Notes: a model not told the origin generated them from the sequence alone. 64,000 bases of DNA from Syntrophaceae bacterium (GCA_013177825.1 JABLXX010000001.1:782936-846935), one strand, 5' to 3'; shown: positions 30,273 through 40,862, numbered from the stretch's first letter. Numbers and translations are program-made.

Positions 30273-32570
30273 ATGGCGTCGGATCCCGTCAGCAGCAAAA
30301 AAATCTCCGAGCTCGAAGAGAAGCTCATCCTCCGCAAGCAGCTTCAGGACATCACCAACCGCATCCATGCAGCCCAGAACCTGAAACAAATCCTGGTGGA
30401 CCTGAAGGACGGCATCCTCACGCTGTTCGACGCCCATTCCGTCACGATCTATGTCGTGGACAAGATCCGCAACGAAATCTACTCCATGTTTCTCAGCGGA
30501 ACGGAGCTCAGGGACATCCGCGTTCCCATCAGCAACAAGAGCATCGCCGGCTTTGTGGCCAACACGGGCAAGACGGTGAACATCGCGGACGCCTATGACG
30601 TGGAGGAACTCGGGAAGATCGACAAGAATCTGAACTTCGACCCGAGCTGGGACAAGAAGACGGGGTTCCGGACCCGACAGATCCTGGCCATGCCGGTTCT
30701 GTACAGCAATACCGTGATGGGGGTGGTCCAGATCATCAACCGCAGGGGCGCGACGGGCAAGTTTTCCGAGGATGAAGAGAATTTTCTGAAGGAAATCGCC
30801 CAGGTTCTCGGAGTCTCCTTCTTCAACCAGGAGCGGTTCGCCAGGAGGCGGAAGACCAAGTTCGACTATCTCGTCGTTCGTGGACTTCTGAAGGAGGAAG
30901 AACTGGATGGCTCCTGGGACGAGGCCCGGGAACAGAAGGAGACCATGGAAAACTTCCTGATGAAGAAGTTCAAGGTCTCCAGGGAAGACATCGGGAAATC
31001 CTACGAAGAATTCTACCGCTGCCGCTTCATCCAGTTCAACGACAAGCTCCCCATTCCGGGGGAGCTCCTGAAAAACCTCAAGCCCGAATACCTTCGCCGG
31101 GAGCTGTGGGTGCCCATCGAGAAGATCGACGGCCAGATTCATGTCATCGTCGACGACCCGAACAACATCCTCAAGCGGGACACCATCGAAAGCCTCCTGA
31201 AGACCAAAGCCGTCAAGTACGACGTCTCCCTGCCGGAGGACATCATCAAGTACATCGCCCAGTTTTTCCATTCCACGGTGGACGAGACCTCCATCTCGGA
31301 GATTCTGGGCAGGATGGACGCCCCGGATGAGGAGGCGTTCGAGGAGGGTGAGGAGGTCGTCACCGAGTCGGACAGCGCCATCATGCAACTGGTGAACAAG
31401 ATCATCAACGATGCCTACCACCGGCGGACTTCGGATATTCACATCGAGCCGAACGTGACCAAGAAGAACGTGGAGATCCGCCTTCGCGTCGACGGCGACT
31501 GCGGTCTCTACCAGACCGTTCCCTTCAGTTATCGGAACGCCCTCGTTTCAAGAATCAAGATCATGTCCAACCTGGACATCACCGTGAAGCGGATCCCCCA
31601 GGACGGCAAGATCAAGTTCCGCCGTGCCGGCGGCGACGAGATCGAGCTCCGCGTCGCCACCATCCCGACCCAGGGCGGGGTGGAGGACGTCGTCATGCGC
31701 ATCCTCGCCAAGGGGGAGACCCTTCCCCTCGAGGCCATGGGCATGCTGCCCCGGAATTACAAGGAACTGGTCAACTCCTGCGAAAAGCCCTACGGGATGG
31801 TCCTGGTGGTGGGACCGACCGGATCCGGGAAGACCACGACCCTCCACGCGGCGCTGAAGCACATCAATACCCCCGACCGCAAGATCTGGACGGCCGAGGA
31901 CCCGGTGGAAATCACCCAGTACGGACTCCGGCAGGTCCAGGTCCAGCCCAAGATCGGCTTCGATTTCGCCGCCGCCATGCGGGCCTTTCTCCGGGCCGAT
32001 CCGGACGTGATCATGGTCGGGGAAATGCGCGACTTCGAGACGGCCAAGACGGGCGTTGAGGCCTCCCTGACGGGTCATCTCGTCTTCAGCACCCTCCATA
32101 CGAACAGTGCGCCGGAGACGATCACCCGCCTCCTGGACATGGGGATCGATCCCCTCAATTTCGCCGACGCCCTCCTGGCCATTCTGGCCCAGCGACTGGT
32201 GCGGACCCTCTGCAAAAACTGCAAGGAGGCATACCATCCGACCCAGGCGGAGTTTGAGGAGATCGTCATGAGTTACGGGCAGGAGGATTTCGGGAAACTC
32301 AATGTGCCCTACAGTGAAGGTCTGACCCTTTATCGGCCGAAGGGATGCCCCGCCTGCGACGGGTCGGGATACAAGGGCCGGATGGGGATCCACGAGCTTC
32401 TGCTGGGGACGGACGAAATGAAGCGGCTCGTTCAGAAACATGCCACCATCGAGGAAATGCGGGCTCTGGCCATGGACCAGGGGATGACCACCCTGCTCCA
32501 GGACGGCATCCAGAAAGCCATCCAGGGAGTGACCGATTTCAAGCAGGTCAGGAGAGTTTGCATCAAGTAG
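30273..32570 (+). CDS. GspE/PilB-family secretion ATPase with N-terminal GAF domain
   Basis: The 765-aa protein starts with a GAF-like sensory domain (about residues 15-190), followed by an MshE_N-like segment (about 205-330) and a type II/IV secretion ATPase domain. The ATPase has Walker A VVGPTGSGKTTTLHA (about residue 513), an Asp box TAEDPVEI, Walker B DPDVIMVGEMRD and a tetracysteine metal site (CKNCKE and CPACDG). It should assemble or power a pseudopilus or pilus. No pilin, secretin or PilC gene is near. The ATG at 30273 has GGGAG upstream. GAF plus ATPase suggests ligand-controlled motor activity. Confidence 0.88.
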   Translation: MASDPVSSKKISELEEKLILRKQLQDITNRIHAAQNLKQILVDLKDGILTLFDAHSVTIYVVDKIRNEIYSMFLSGTELRDIRVPISNKSIAGFVANTGKTVNIADAYDVEELGKIDKNLNFDPSWDKKTGFRTRQILAMPVLYSNTVMGVVQIINRRGATGKFSEDEENFLKEIAQVLGVSFFNQERFARRRKTKFDYLVVRGLLKEEELDGSWDEAREQKETMENFLMKKFKVSREDIGKSYEEFYRCRFIQFNDKLPIPGELLKNLKPEYLRRELWVPIEKIDGQIHVIVDDPNNILKRDTIESLLKTKAVKYDVSLPEDIIKYIAQFFHSTVDETSISEILGRMDAPDEEAFEEGEEVVTESDSAIMQLVNKIINDAYHRRTSDIHIEPNVTKKNVEIRLRVDGDCGLYQTVPFSYRNALVSRIKIMSNLDITVKRIPQDGKIKFRRAGGDEIELRVATIPTQGGVEDVVMRILAKGETLPLEAMGMLPRNYKELVNSCEKPYGMVLVVGPTGSGKTTTLHAALKHINTPDRKIWTAEDPVEITQYGLRQVQVQPKIGFDFAAAMRAFLRADPDVIMVGEMRDFETAKTGVEASLTGHLVFSTLHTNSAPETITRLLDMGIDPLNFADALLAILAQRLVRTLCKNCKEAYHPTQAEFEEIVMSYGQEDFGKLNVPYSEGLTLYRPKGCPACDGSGYKGRMGIHELLLGTDEMKRLVQKHATIEEMRALAMDQGMTTLLQDGIQKAIQGVTDFKQVRRVCIK

Positions 32571-32599
32571 CCTGCCAAGGGCTTGAAATGATAAAAAGA

Positions 32600-32628
32600 T
32601 TGTAACTGCTGGCCGTTTTTTGTATATT
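32600..32628 (+). promoter_or_regulatory. Promoter for the CHASE2 kinase operon
   Basis: TTGTAA (32600-32605) and TATATT (32623-32628) are separated by exactly 17 bp in a locally AT-rich island within very GC-rich DNA. The -10 matches 5 of 6 and the -35 matches 4 of 6 consensus bases. It lies in the 179-bp gap after the GspE-like gene, about 115 bp before the kinase start. Confidence 0.65.
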
Positions 32629-32749
32629 TTTGTGAATTTTTCTCGTGCATGAGATCTCGCAGCGCAGGCGGAATCAGGGGCGCACGCCGGGAAGAATCCA
32701 CAGGCGGCCGGTTTAGGAGAGGCATGATGCAAGCGGGCAGGGGAGTGCA

Positions 32750-35224
32750 ATGAGCAAGTGGAAGGGTTCGTTCGCGGCCGATGCCGCAATCGGCCTTGTT
32801 CTGACCGTCCTGGCGCTTCTGGCCCTTTATTTTCAATGGGGTCCCCTGGAACGGATCAATTACGGCGCTTACGACCTGGGGCTCTCCCTGCGGCAGAATC
32901 CCTCCGCCCGGACGGCTCCCTCTCCCGTCGTCGTCGTGGCCATCGACGATGCCAGCATCGCCGGTATCGGCCGATGGCCCTGGCCCCGCCACTACATTGC
33001 CCAGATGATCTGGTTTCTCCGGCAGGCCGAGGCCAAGGTCGTAGGGGTAAACATCATCTACTCCGAGCCGGACCTGAATCAGGGTCTGATCGAAATCCGG
33101 AACATCCTCAAGGAATTCGAGAGCGGCGCCGCCCAGGCCGGCCAGCTCTTCACCATGCTGAAGGAAGCGGAGAGCCGCCTCGACAACGATGCCCGGCTTG
33201 CCGCGAGCCTGGATGAGAGCAAGCGGGTGGTCCTGCCCCTGTATTTTCAGCTCGGAAACGCCTTCGGCGGCGAACGGAAGGACATGCCGGAGGTGCTGAA
33301 GCGGAATTCGGTATCCATTCCCGGCCTCGCCAGCGGGTTGACGGCCGTCGAGATCACGCCCCCCATCCCGGAGTTTGCCGAGAAGGCCGCGGCCCTCGGC
33401 CATCTGAATATCATGGCCGACCGGGACGGCGCCGTCAGGACCGAGCCTCTCCTGATCAACTACGAGAACCGCTTTTTCCCGTCCCTGTCGCTGCAGCTCA
33501 CCCTGAAATACCTGAATTACGACATCAAGGACCTGACCGCCCGGGAAGGACTCCGCATCGGCCGCCTCGTGATCCCCGTCCAGCCGGATAACCGCATGTT
33601 TGTGAGCTATTCCCAGCTCCCCACGGTCTATTCGTTCGTGGACGTGGTCGGCAACAAGGTTCCGCCGGAGGCGTTCAGGGACAAGATCGTCCTCATCGCC
33701 CTCAATGCGGTGGGTATGGGAGCGCTCCAGGTGACCCCGCTTGGTCCGAACGTCCCGTCTTTTGTCGGGCTCTCGAACGTGATCACCGACATCATCAACA
33801 ACCGTGATTTTGTGGTTCGTCCCGACTGGGCCTTCTGGGTCGAGATCGCCGTGGCGATTCTCTTCGGCCTCTTCCTGGCCTTCGCCATTCCCCGCATGAA
33901 GGCCTGGCTGAGCGCCATGATTTCCCTGCTTCTGCTCGTGGCATGGTGCGGAACGTCCATGTTCCTCCTCGTGTCACAGGGGTGGTGGATCAAGATGTTT
34001 TATCCCGCCGTGCTGCTCCTGGCGGGCTACATCGTGATCGTATCGAAGCGGTTCCTGTGGACGGAGAAGACCAAGGAGCACATGGAGGCGGACGGCATCG
34101 AAACGAACAAGATGCTCGGGCTGTCCTTCCAGGGCCAGGGAATGCTGGACATGGCCTTCGACAAGTTCCGGAAGTGCCCCGTGGAGGACGAGTCGGTGAA
34201 GGAACTTGTCTACAACCTGGGCCTCGATTTCGAGCGCAAGCGGATGTTCAACAAGGCTGTGGCGGCCTACGAGCATATCCGTACCGCCGGTGCCTTCAAG
34301 GATGTGGACGACCGCATCCGGAAGCTCAAGGTGGCCGGCGAGACAATGATCTTCGGTCTCGGCGGAGCCAAGAAGGACGGGACCGTCCTGATCGACAGTG
34401 CCGAGACGAAACCCACGCTGGGCCGGTACGAGGTCGTGAAGGAGCTTGGACGCGGCGCCATGGGGACCGTATACTTGGGGAAAGATCCCAAGATCAACCG
34501 GGAGGTGGCCATCAAGACCCTCCGGTACGAGGATATCGACGAAGAGCAGCTGGCGGAAGTGAAGAAGCGTTTCTTCCGCGAGGCCGAGGCCGCCGGGCGG
34601 CTGTCCCACCCGAACATCGTCACGATCTATGATGTCGGCGAGGACTATGAAATCGCCTATATGGCCATGGAGCTTCTCTCCGGCTCGGATCTGACGAAAT
34701 ACTGCCAGAAGGAAAACCTCCTGCCTCTTCACGAGGTGGTCCGGATCGTTGCGGCTACGGCGAACGCCCTCGATTACGCCCATGAGCACGACGTCGTCCA
34801 CCGCGACATCAAGCCGGCGAACATCATGATCCTCAAGAACGGCGAGGTCCGGGTCGCCGACTTCGGCATCGCCCGGGTGGTCACGACTTCGAAGACCCAG
34901 ACGGGAGTGGTCCTGGGGACGCCCAGCTACATGTCGCCCGAGCAGATTGCCGGCCAGAAGGTGGACGGGCGGTCCGATCTGTTTTCCCTGGGGGTTGTGC
35001 TATTCGAGCTGCTTACGGGTGCCAAGCCTTTCCAGGGAGACAGCATTGCTACCCTGATGTTCAACATCACGACAGGGGTGCCCCCCCGGGTGGTCGAACT
35101 GGTTCCGGACATATCGCCCGCCCTTCAGGCCGTTCTGGACAAGGCCCTGGCCAAGGATCGCGAACAGCGGTACCAGAAGGGCTCGGAAATGGCCGAGGAC
35201 CTTGTGCAGGCTCTTAAATCGTAA
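32750..35224 (+). CDS. CHASE2-domain Ser/Thr protein kinase
   Basis: This 824-aa transmembrane kinase has one N-terminal membrane segment (about residues 11-29) and an extracytoplasmic CHASE2 sensor (about 40-330). Three membrane segments follow (about 360-432), then a helical region with TPR-like character and a Hanks-type kinase domain from about residue 560. Kinase motifs are LGRGAMGTVYLG (glycine loop), VAIKTL (Lys), HRDIKPANI (about 683) and DFGIAR (about 704). It should phosphorylate Ser/Thr residues in response to an envelope signal. The adjoining genes for a PP2C phosphatase and an FHA protein make a complete phosphorylation module. GGGAG precedes the ATG. Confidence 0.92.
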   Translation: MSKWKGSFAADAAIGLVLTVLALLALYFQWGPLERINYGAYDLGLSLRQNPSARTAPSPVVVVAIDDASIAGIGRWPWPRHYIAQMIWFLRQAEAKVVGVNIIYSEPDLNQGLIEIRNILKEFESGAAQAGQLFTMLKEAESRLDNDARLAASLDESKRVVLPLYFQLGNAFGGERKDMPEVLKRNSVSIPGLASGLTAVEITPPIPEFAEKAAALGHLNIMADRDGAVRTEPLLINYENRFFPSLSLQLTLKYLNYDIKDLTAREGLRIGRLVIPVQPDNRMFVSYSQLPTVYSFVDVVGNKVPPEAFRDKIVLIALNAVGMGALQVTPLGPNVPSFVGLSNVITDIINNRDFVVRPDWAFWVEIAVAILFGLFLAFAIPRMKAWLSAMISLLLLVAWCGTSMFLLVSQGWWIKMFYPAVLLLAGYIVIVSKRFLWTEKTKEHMEADGIETNKMLGLSFQGQGMLDMAFDKFRKCPVEDESVKELVYNLGLDFERKRMFNKAVAAYEHIRTAGAFKDVDDRIRKLKVAGETMIFGLGGAKKDGTVLIDSAETKPTLGRYEVVKELGRGAMGTVYLGKDPKINREVAIKTLRYEDIDEEQLAEVKKRFFREAEAAGRLSHPNIVTIYDVGEDYEIAYMAMELLSGSDLTKYCQKENLLPLHEVVRIVAATANALDYAHEHDVVHRDIKPANIMILKNGEVRVADFGIARVVTTSKTQTGVVLGTPSYMSPEQIAGQKVDGRSDLFSLGVVLFELLTGAKPFQGDSIATLMFNITTGVPPRVVELVPDISPALQAVLDKALAKDREQRYQKGSEMAEDLVQALKS

Positions 35225-35239
35225 GGAGGAGACTCGCGG

Positions 35240-36046
35240 ATGCTCCGGATTGCCGGACGGACCGATCAGGGACGCGTCAGGGCCAATAACGAGGATAGTT
35301 TCTATGTCCGCGAGGACAAGGGCCTCCTCGTCGTGGCCGACGGCATGGGAGGGCATGCCTCCGGGGAGGTTGCGAGCCGGATAGCCGTAGACATCATCCG
35401 GGATTATTTCGACGATGCGGCGGGCGCGAAGGCCTTCGTCGGTGATTTCGATCCGGGTTTTCTGGAGGGAACGAACCGGTTGGGAGCGGCCATCCGGCTG
35501 GCCAACATGGCCATTTTCGAGGCAGCAGGCAGCCAGGCAAAGTATGCCGGCATGGGAACGACGGTTGCAGCGGTGCTTATTCAGGACAACCGCATGGGTA
35601 TCGCCCACGTGGGGGACAGCCGCGTCTACCTGGCCCGGGCCGGGGACCTGGCCCAGCTGACGGACGATCACTCCCTGGTGGCGGAACAGGTCAAAAGGGA
35701 GATGATCAGCCCCGAGGAGGCCCGGGAGGCGGAGAACCGAAACATCCTGACCCGGGCGTTGGGAATCGCTCCGGAGGTCAAGGTGGATCTCAATGAGATG
35801 ACCCTCGCCGACGGGGACCGGATTGTCCTCTGTTCCGACGGGTTGAGTACCATGGCTTCCGATGAGGACATCCTGGCTGTCGTCCGGACGGCGGAGGATT
35901 TGGAGAAGGCCTGCAGCGAGCTGATCGGGATGGCCAACGACCGCGGCGGCCGGGACAACATCACCGTGGTTCTGGCTGAAATCAGGAAAAAGAAGGGGCT
36001 GGTCGCGTCCATGTGGGACGTTTTGACATCATGGTTCAGGAGGTGA
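35240..36046 (+). CDS. PP2C-family protein phosphatase (PrpC/Stp-like)
   Basis: The 268-aa protein is a metal-dependent Ser/Thr phosphatase of the PPM family. Signatures include RTDQGRVRANNEDSF, VVADGMGGHASGEVAS, MGTTVAAVLI, AHVGDSRVYL and DRGGRDNITVV, which hold the metal-binding Asp residues. It should dephosphorylate the kinase encoded 15 bp upstream and its targets. AAGGAGGAG gives a strong ribosome site. The C-terminal basic and hydrophobic tail (KKKGLVASMWDVLTSW) may peripherally bind the membrane. Confidence 0.94.
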   Translation: MLRIAGRTDQGRVRANNEDSFYVREDKGLLVVADGMGGHASGEVASRIAVDIIRDYFDDAAGAKAFVGDFDPGFLEGTNRLGAAIRLANMAIFEAAGSQAKYAGMGTTVAAVLIQDNRMGIAHVGDSRVYLARAGDLAQLTDDHSLVAEQVKREMISPEEAREAENRNILTRALGIAPEVKVDLNEMTLADGDRIVLCSDGLSTMASDEDILAVVRTAEDLEKACSELIGMANDRGGRDNITVVLAEIRKKKGLVASMWDVLTSWFRR

Positions 36047-36049
36047 GGT

Positions 36050-36748
36050 ATGGCAAGGGTTCTGCTGAAGTTCAAGGAGGCCTTGATCAAAGAGATCCCG
36101 CTTGACAAGCCTGTGACCACCATCGGCAGAAAGGCGGAAAACGATATCGTCATCGACAACCAGGCCGTCTCGGGCTTTCATGCCAAGATCCTGGCCGATG
36201 GCGAGGCATTTGCCATCGAGGATCTCGGAAGCCTCAACGGCACCTTCGTGAACGGGCAGCGGGTGACGAAGGTCGACCTGGACAACGGCGACATCGTTCT
36301 GATCGGGATCCACAGCCTGGAGGTGGACTGCCCGTCCCGCAGGGAAGCGGACAGGCAAAGCCAGGCCGTGCGGGGACGATCCATGGACGAGACCATGGTG
36401 ATCGATCCGGCGTCGCAGAAGCGCATGCTGGAGGCCACGACCAAGGCCGAGGACGTCCTGGGAGGCTTCGTCGTCGTCGAGGGTTCCGCAGAGAAGCGGG
36501 AGTACGAGCTCAAGGACCGGGTCGTGACGATCGGGAAGGACGAGAGCGCCGCCATCCGCCTGAAGGGATTTTTCGCCCCCGCCGTAGCCGCCCTGGTGAA
36601 TCGCCGCAAAGAGGGATACTTCATGACGCCCGCCAGCGGAAAATCCTTCAAGGTGAACGGGCAGGACGTGAAAACCCGGTACGACCTGAAGGATGGCGAC
36701 CTCGTGGAGGTCGGCAACCTGAAGATGCAATTCTTTATCAAGGAGTGA
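36050..36748 (+). CDS. FHA-domain protein
   Basis: The 232-aa protein has an N-terminal FHA domain (about residues 1-90) with TIGRKAENDI, VSGFHAKI and LGSLNGTFVNG, the phosphothreonine-binding loops. A linker with TMVI around residues 118-122 looks like a candidate phosphoacceptor site. A second, more divergent FHA-like fold occupies about 145-232. It should bind phosphorylated partners made by the kinase upstream. An excellent AGGAGGTGAGG ribosome site lies just before the ATG, 3 bp after the phosphatase stop. Confidence 0.87.
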   Translation: MARVLLKFKEALIKEIPLDKPVTTIGRKAENDIVIDNQAVSGFHAKILADGEAFAIEDLGSLNGTFVNGQRVTKVDLDNGDIVLIGIHSLEVDCPSRREADRQSQAVRGRSMDETMVIDPASQKRMLEATTKAEDVLGGFVVVEGSAEKREYELKDRVVTIGKDESAAIRLKGFFAPAVAALVNRRKEGYFMTPASGKSFKVNGQDVKTRYDLKDGDLVEVGNLKMQFFIKE

Positions 36749-36752
36749 TTCC

Positions 36753-37508
36753 ATGAAAAAAGACGCGTTCGTCAAGTTGGCGCTGATTGCAGCCGCTCTT
36801 CTTGTGCTCCCGGCTCTGACGGGGTGCATGGTCAAGGAAAGCACATACCTGAAAAAGGTTGCGGAACAGGAGGCCCTTCAACAGAAGTACAATCAGCTGG
36901 ACAAGGAAAAGGCCGATCTCCTCCAGAAGAAAATGGAGTGCGACCGCGACCTGAAATCATCCTCCGACGAGTTGAAGCGGAGCATCGCCGAACTCCGGCA
37001 GAAGAACGCCGATCTCCAGTCGCTGCAGAAGAAAAAGGAGGAGATCCAGACGGAAAGCCAGGCCTATAAGGACCTTCTCCGGGAAATGAAAGGTGAGATG
37101 GCCCGGGGGCAGGTGACCATCGAGGAGCTGAAGGGAAAGCTGACACTCGGTCTGGCGGACCAGATCCTCTTCGACTCGGGCCAGTCGGAGGTGAAGAAGG
37201 ACGGCCTGGCAATCCTCAAGCGGATCGTGGACATCCTCGGCAAGGTGCAGGACAAGGCCATCCGCGTCGAGGGGCACACGGACAACGTGAAAATCTCGGG
37301 ACGGCTGGCCCAGCGTTTCCCCACCAACTGGGAGCTTTCGGCCGCCCGGGCCATCAATGTCGCCCGTTTCCTTGAAGAAAACGGGATCGACCCGAAGATC
37401 CTGTCGGCCGCTGCCTACGGTGAATACAAGCCCGTCGCGGACAACAGCACGCCGGAGGGCCGCCAGAAAAACCGGCGGATCGCCATCATTCTCCTGCCGA
37501 AGGACTGA
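36753..37508 (+). CDS. OmpA-family peptidoglycan-binding lipoprotein
   Basis: The 251-aa protein has a lipoprotein signal (PALTGC, Cys at about residue 28), a long coiled coil (about residues 30-125) and a C-terminal OmpA-like domain (about 133-250) containing LFDSGQSEV, VEGHTDNVKI, NWELSAARAINVARFL and RQKNRRIAI. It probably links the outer membrane to peptidoglycan. It is the last gene of the kinase-phosphatase-FHA operon, 4 bp after the FHA gene, so it may be an output or a structural partner of that signalling module. AAGGAG lies before the ATG. Confidence 0.9.
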   Translation: MKKDAFVKLALIAAALLVLPALTGCMVKESTYLKKVAEQEALQQKYNQLDKEKADLLQKKMECDRDLKSSSDELKRSIAELRQKNADLQSLQKKKEEIQTESQAYKDLLREMKGEMARGQVTIEELKGKLTLGLADQILFDSGQSEVKKDGLAILKRIVDILGKVQDKAIRVEGHTDNVKISGRLAQRFPTNWELSAARAINVARFLEENGIDPKILSAAAYGEYKPVADNSTPEGRQKNRRIAIILLPKD

Positions 37509-37621
37509 AGCGGGAGGCGGACGAAGATCAATCATGAAGGGGTTGGAGGTGAGGGGGAATGCCGGGCACCCCGCCTCTGACCCCTTCCTGTTTTCGAATC
37601 AGGGAGCATCATAGACGAGCC

Positions 37622-39562
37622 ATGCCGGGAAAAACGATCACCGAGAAGATCATCGGCGACCACCTGGTCGAGGGGCGATTCGGCCCCGACGAGGAGATCG
37701 CCATCCGCATCGACCAGACCCTGACCCAGGACGCCACGGGAACCATGGCCTACCTGCAGTTCGAATCGATGGGCATTCTCCGGGTCCGGACAGAGCTGTC
37801 CGTCAGCTACATCGATCACAACACCGTGCAGATCGGTTTCGAAAACGCCGACGACCACCGCTATCTCCAGACGGTGGCCCGGCGCTACGGCATCCACCTC
37901 TCCCGGGCGGGAAACGGGATCTGCCACCAGGTGCACCTGGAGCGGTTCGGCCGCCCCGGGAAGACCCTGGTCGGCTCCGACAGCCACACCCCGACCGGAG
38001 GCGGGCTGGGCATGCTGGCCATCGGTGTGGGCGGGCTGGACGTGGCGCTGGCCATGGCCGGGGAGTCCTTCTGGCTGACCTGCCCCCGGGTCGTCGGGAT
38101 CCGGCTGTCCGGGAAGCTCAGGCCCTGGGTCTCCGCCAAGGACATCATCCTGAAAGTACTGGAGATCTTCTCCGCCAAGGGGAACGTCGGCACGGTCTTC
38201 GAGTACGGGGGGGAAGGCCTGGCGGGACTCGCCGTTCCCGAGCGGGCGACCATCGCCAACATGGGAGCCGAGTGCGGCGTCACGACCTCCGTCTTCCCCA
38301 GCGACGAGCAGACCCGGCGCTTTCTCGCGGCCCAGGGACGGGAGTCCGCCTGGGTCCCCCTGGCGTCGGATCCCGACGCTGCATATGAGCGCGTGGTCGA
38401 GATCGACCTGTCCGCGCTGGAGCCGCTGGCAGCCAAGCCCCACAGTCCCGACAACGTCAGCCCCGTCCGGGAGATCGCCGGGATCGGGGTGGACCAGGTC
38501 TGTCTCGGCAGCTGCACAAACTCTTCCTACCGCGACCTGGCGACGGTGGCCCGCATCCTGAAAGGCCGGTCCGTCCATCCCGACGTCAGCTTCGTCATCG
38601 CGCCGGGTTCCCGGCAGGTCCTGGAAAACCTGCTCCGGGACGGCTACCTGGAAGACCTGCTCGCCTCCGGCGCCCGGCTCATGGAAAACGCCTGCGGCTT
38701 CTGCATCGGTAGCGGCCAGAGTCCCCGGTCGGACGCCGTTTCCCTGCGGACCTCGAACCGGAATTTCTTCGGCCGGTCCGGGACGAAGGACGCCCGGGTT
38801 TACCTGGTGAGCCCCGAGACGGCGGCGGCCGCCGCACTCACCGGCCGCATTACGGACCCCCGGGAGCTGTCTGTCCCCTACCCGGAGATCGCTCTCCCGG
38901 AACGGTTCCACATCGACGATGCGCTGATCCTGGTTCCTCCAGACGCCGGCGCGACCCGGACGGTGGAGGTCTATCGCGGTCCCAACATCGGGGAGCCGCC
39001 GGCGAACACGCCGCTTCCGGAGGATCTCCGGATGGAGGCGACCATCAAGGTGGGGGACGCCATCACGACGGATCACATCATTCCGGCGGGGGACCGGATG
39101 AAGTACCGGTCGAACATTCCCAAATATTCGGAGTACGTCTTCGAAATCGTGGACAGTGAGTTCCACCGGAGGGCGCGGAAGATCCAGGGCGAGAGAAGGC
39201 AGAACGCCATCGTCGCCGGCGTTTCCTACGGCCAGGGCTCGTCCCGGGAACACGCCGCCATCTGTCCCATGTATCTGGGGGTGCGGGCCGTCATCGCGAA
39301 GTCCTTTGAGCGGATTCATGCGGCGAACCTGGTCAATTTCGGGATCCTGCCGCTCGTTTTCGCCGACGGGCGGGACTACGACGGCGTCGATCAGGGAGAC
39401 CGCCTGGAGGTACCGGCGATCCGGAAATCCCTGCTGGAAAACGGATCGCTGGTGGTGGAGAATCGGACGAAGGGAACCTCTTTCCGGGTGACCTGTGACT
39501 TGACAGACCGCCAGAAGCGGATGATCCTGGCCGGCGGGGCCCTGAACCTGCGCAACGGCTGA
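37622..39562 (+). CDS. acn: Aconitate hydratase
   Basis: This enzyme isomerises citrate to isocitrate through cis-aconitate using a 4Fe-4S cluster. The cysteine ligands are visible in [10 protein letters not shown] (about residue 296) and [14 protein letters not shown] (about 355-368). [16 protein letters not shown] and the swivel-domain [12 protein letters not shown] are diagnostic. At 646 aa it is the shorter mitochondrial-like or homoaconitase-like form common in deltaproteobacterial and Thermus-type genomes. An in-frame start at 37559 is possible, but the ATG at 37622 matches the family N-terminus. It is followed by the next TCA-cycle enzyme. Confidence 0.93.
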   Translation: MPGKTITEKIIGDHLVEGRFGPDEEIAIRIDQTLTQDATGTMAYLQFESMGILRVRTELSVSYIDHNTVQIGFENADDHRYLQTVARRYGIHLSRAGNGICHQVHLERFGRPGKTLVGSDSHTPTGGGLGMLAIGVGGLDVALAMAGESFWLTCPRVVGIRLSGKLRPWVSAKDIILKVLEIFSAKGNVGTVFEYGGEGLAGLAVPERATIANMGAECGVTTSVFPSDEQTRRFLAAQGRESAWVPLASDPDAAYERVVEIDLSALEPLAAKPHSPDNVSPVREIAGIGVDQVCLGSCTNSSYRDLATVARILKGRSVHPDVSFVIAPGSRQVLENLLRDGYLEDLLASGARLMENACGFCIGSGQSPRSDAVSLRTSNRNFFGRSGTKDARVYLVSPETAAAAALTGRITDPRELSVPYPEIALPERFHIDDALILVPPDAGATRTVEVYRGPNIGEPPANTPLPEDLRMEATIKVGDAITTDHIIPAGDRMKYRSNIPKYSEYVFEIVDSEFHRRARKIQGERRQNAIVAGVSYGQGSSREHAAICPMYLGVRAVIAKSFERIHAANLVNFGILPLVFADGRDYDGVDQGDRLEVPAIRKSLLENGSLVVENRTKGTSFRVTCDLTDRQKRMILAGGALNLRNG

Positions 39563-39638
39563 AGAACGGGAACGGGACTCCCGGCGGGAAGCGCCGACCC
39601 GGGTCCGGGAAATCAATAAAGAAGTGGAGATGTCGTAC

Positions 39639-40862
39639 ATGGCCAAGGCAGGAAAAATCGTCGTAAAAACGCCCCTTGTCGAGATGGACGGGGACGAGAT
39701 GACCCGCGTCATGTGGGCGATCGTGAAGGAGAAACTGCTGTTTCCCTTCCTGGATATTCCCCTGGATTACTACGATCTGCACCTGAAACACCGGGACGAC
39801 ACGGACGACCGCGTGACGGTGGAGGCTGCCCGGGCCGTGGCGAGGCTGGGCGTCGGCGTCAAGTGCGCCACCATCACCGCCAACGAGGACCGCGTCCGGG
39901 AATATTCGCTGAAGAAGGCCTGGAAGAGCCCCAACGCCACCATCCGGGCCTTCCTGGACGGGACGGTGTTCCGGACGCCCATCCTCGTCAAGAACATCCG
40001 GCCCTCCGTGGCTTCCTGGAGACGGCCCATCATCATCGGGCGCCATGCCTACGGAGACGTCTACAGCGGAGTCGAGATCCGCGTCCCCGGAGAGGGGACA
40101 ACGGAGATCGTGTTCACCCCCTCTGACGGCGGGGAGCCTCTCCGGAAGACCATTCACGCCTTTACGGGCCCCGGCATCATCCAGGGAATCCACAATACCG
40201 ATGCCTCCATCGAGAGCTTCGCCCGGGCCTGTTTCACCTATGCCCTGGACCGGAAGGTGGATGTCTGGTTCAGCACCAAGGACACCATTTCCCAGACCTA
40301 CGATGCCCGGTTCCGGGAGATCTTCCAGCGGGAGTACGACGCAAACTGGAAGCAGGCCTTCGAGAAGGAGGGAAGGGAGTACTTCTTCACCCTCATCGAC
40401 GACGCGGTGGCGCGGGTCATGAAGTCCGAGGGCGGGATGCTCTGGGCCCTGAAAAATTATGACGGCGACGTCCTGTCCGACATGGTCGCCTCCGCCTGCG
40501 GCAGCCTGGCCATGATGACCTCCGTCCTCGTGTCGCCCAGGGGCTGGTACGAGTTCGAGGCGGCCCACGGGACGGTGCAGAAGCACTATTACAAACACCT
40601 CAAGGGGGAGGTGACGTCCACCAACTCGATGGCCCTCATCTTCGCCTGGACGGGAGCCCTCCGGAAACGGGGGGAGATGGACGGGACCCCCGACGTCGCC
40701 GCTTTTGCCGACGCCGTGGAGAAGGCGGCCATCGGGACCATCGAGGACGGAGTCATGACGGGCGATCTCCTGGTCCTGGCCGATTCGGGGCCGCAGAACC
40801 GGAAGGTGACCACCGAGGGATTCATCGACGCCGTGGCGGAGCGGCTGGCGAGGGAATGGTAG
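39639..40862 (+). CDS. icd: Isocitrate dehydrogenase, NADP-type
   Basis: The 407-aa protein belongs to the eukaryote-like NADP-dependent isocitrate dehydrogenase group. It begins [20 protein letters not shown] and has [23 protein letters not shown] and [14 protein letters not shown]. It oxidatively decarboxylates isocitrate to 2-oxoglutarate. Several in-frame starts exist (GTG 39624, ATG 39630, ATG 39639); the last one follows a GGAG at good spacing and fits the family N-terminus. It lies 76 bp after aconitase, so both steps from citrate to 2-oxoglutarate are encoded together. Confidence 0.94.
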   Translation: MAKAGKIVVKTPLVEMDGDEMTRVMWAIVKEKLLFPFLDIPLDYYDLHLKHRDDTDDRVTVEAARAVARLGVGVKCATITANEDRVREYSLKKAWKSPNATIRAFLDGTVFRTPILVKNIRPSVASWRRPIIIGRHAYGDVYSGVEIRVPGEGTTEIVFTPSDGGEPLRKTIHAFTGPGIIQGIHNTDASIESFARACFTYALDRKVDVWFSTKDTISQTYDARFREIFQREYDANWKQAFEKEGREYFFTLIDDAVARVMKSEGGMLWALKNYDGDVLSDMVASACGSLAMMTSVLVSPRGWYEFEAAHGTVQKHYYKHLKGEVTSTNSMALIFAWTGALRKRGEMDGTPDVAAFADAVEKAAIGTIEDGVMTGDLLVLADSGPQNRKVTTEGFIDAVAERLAREW

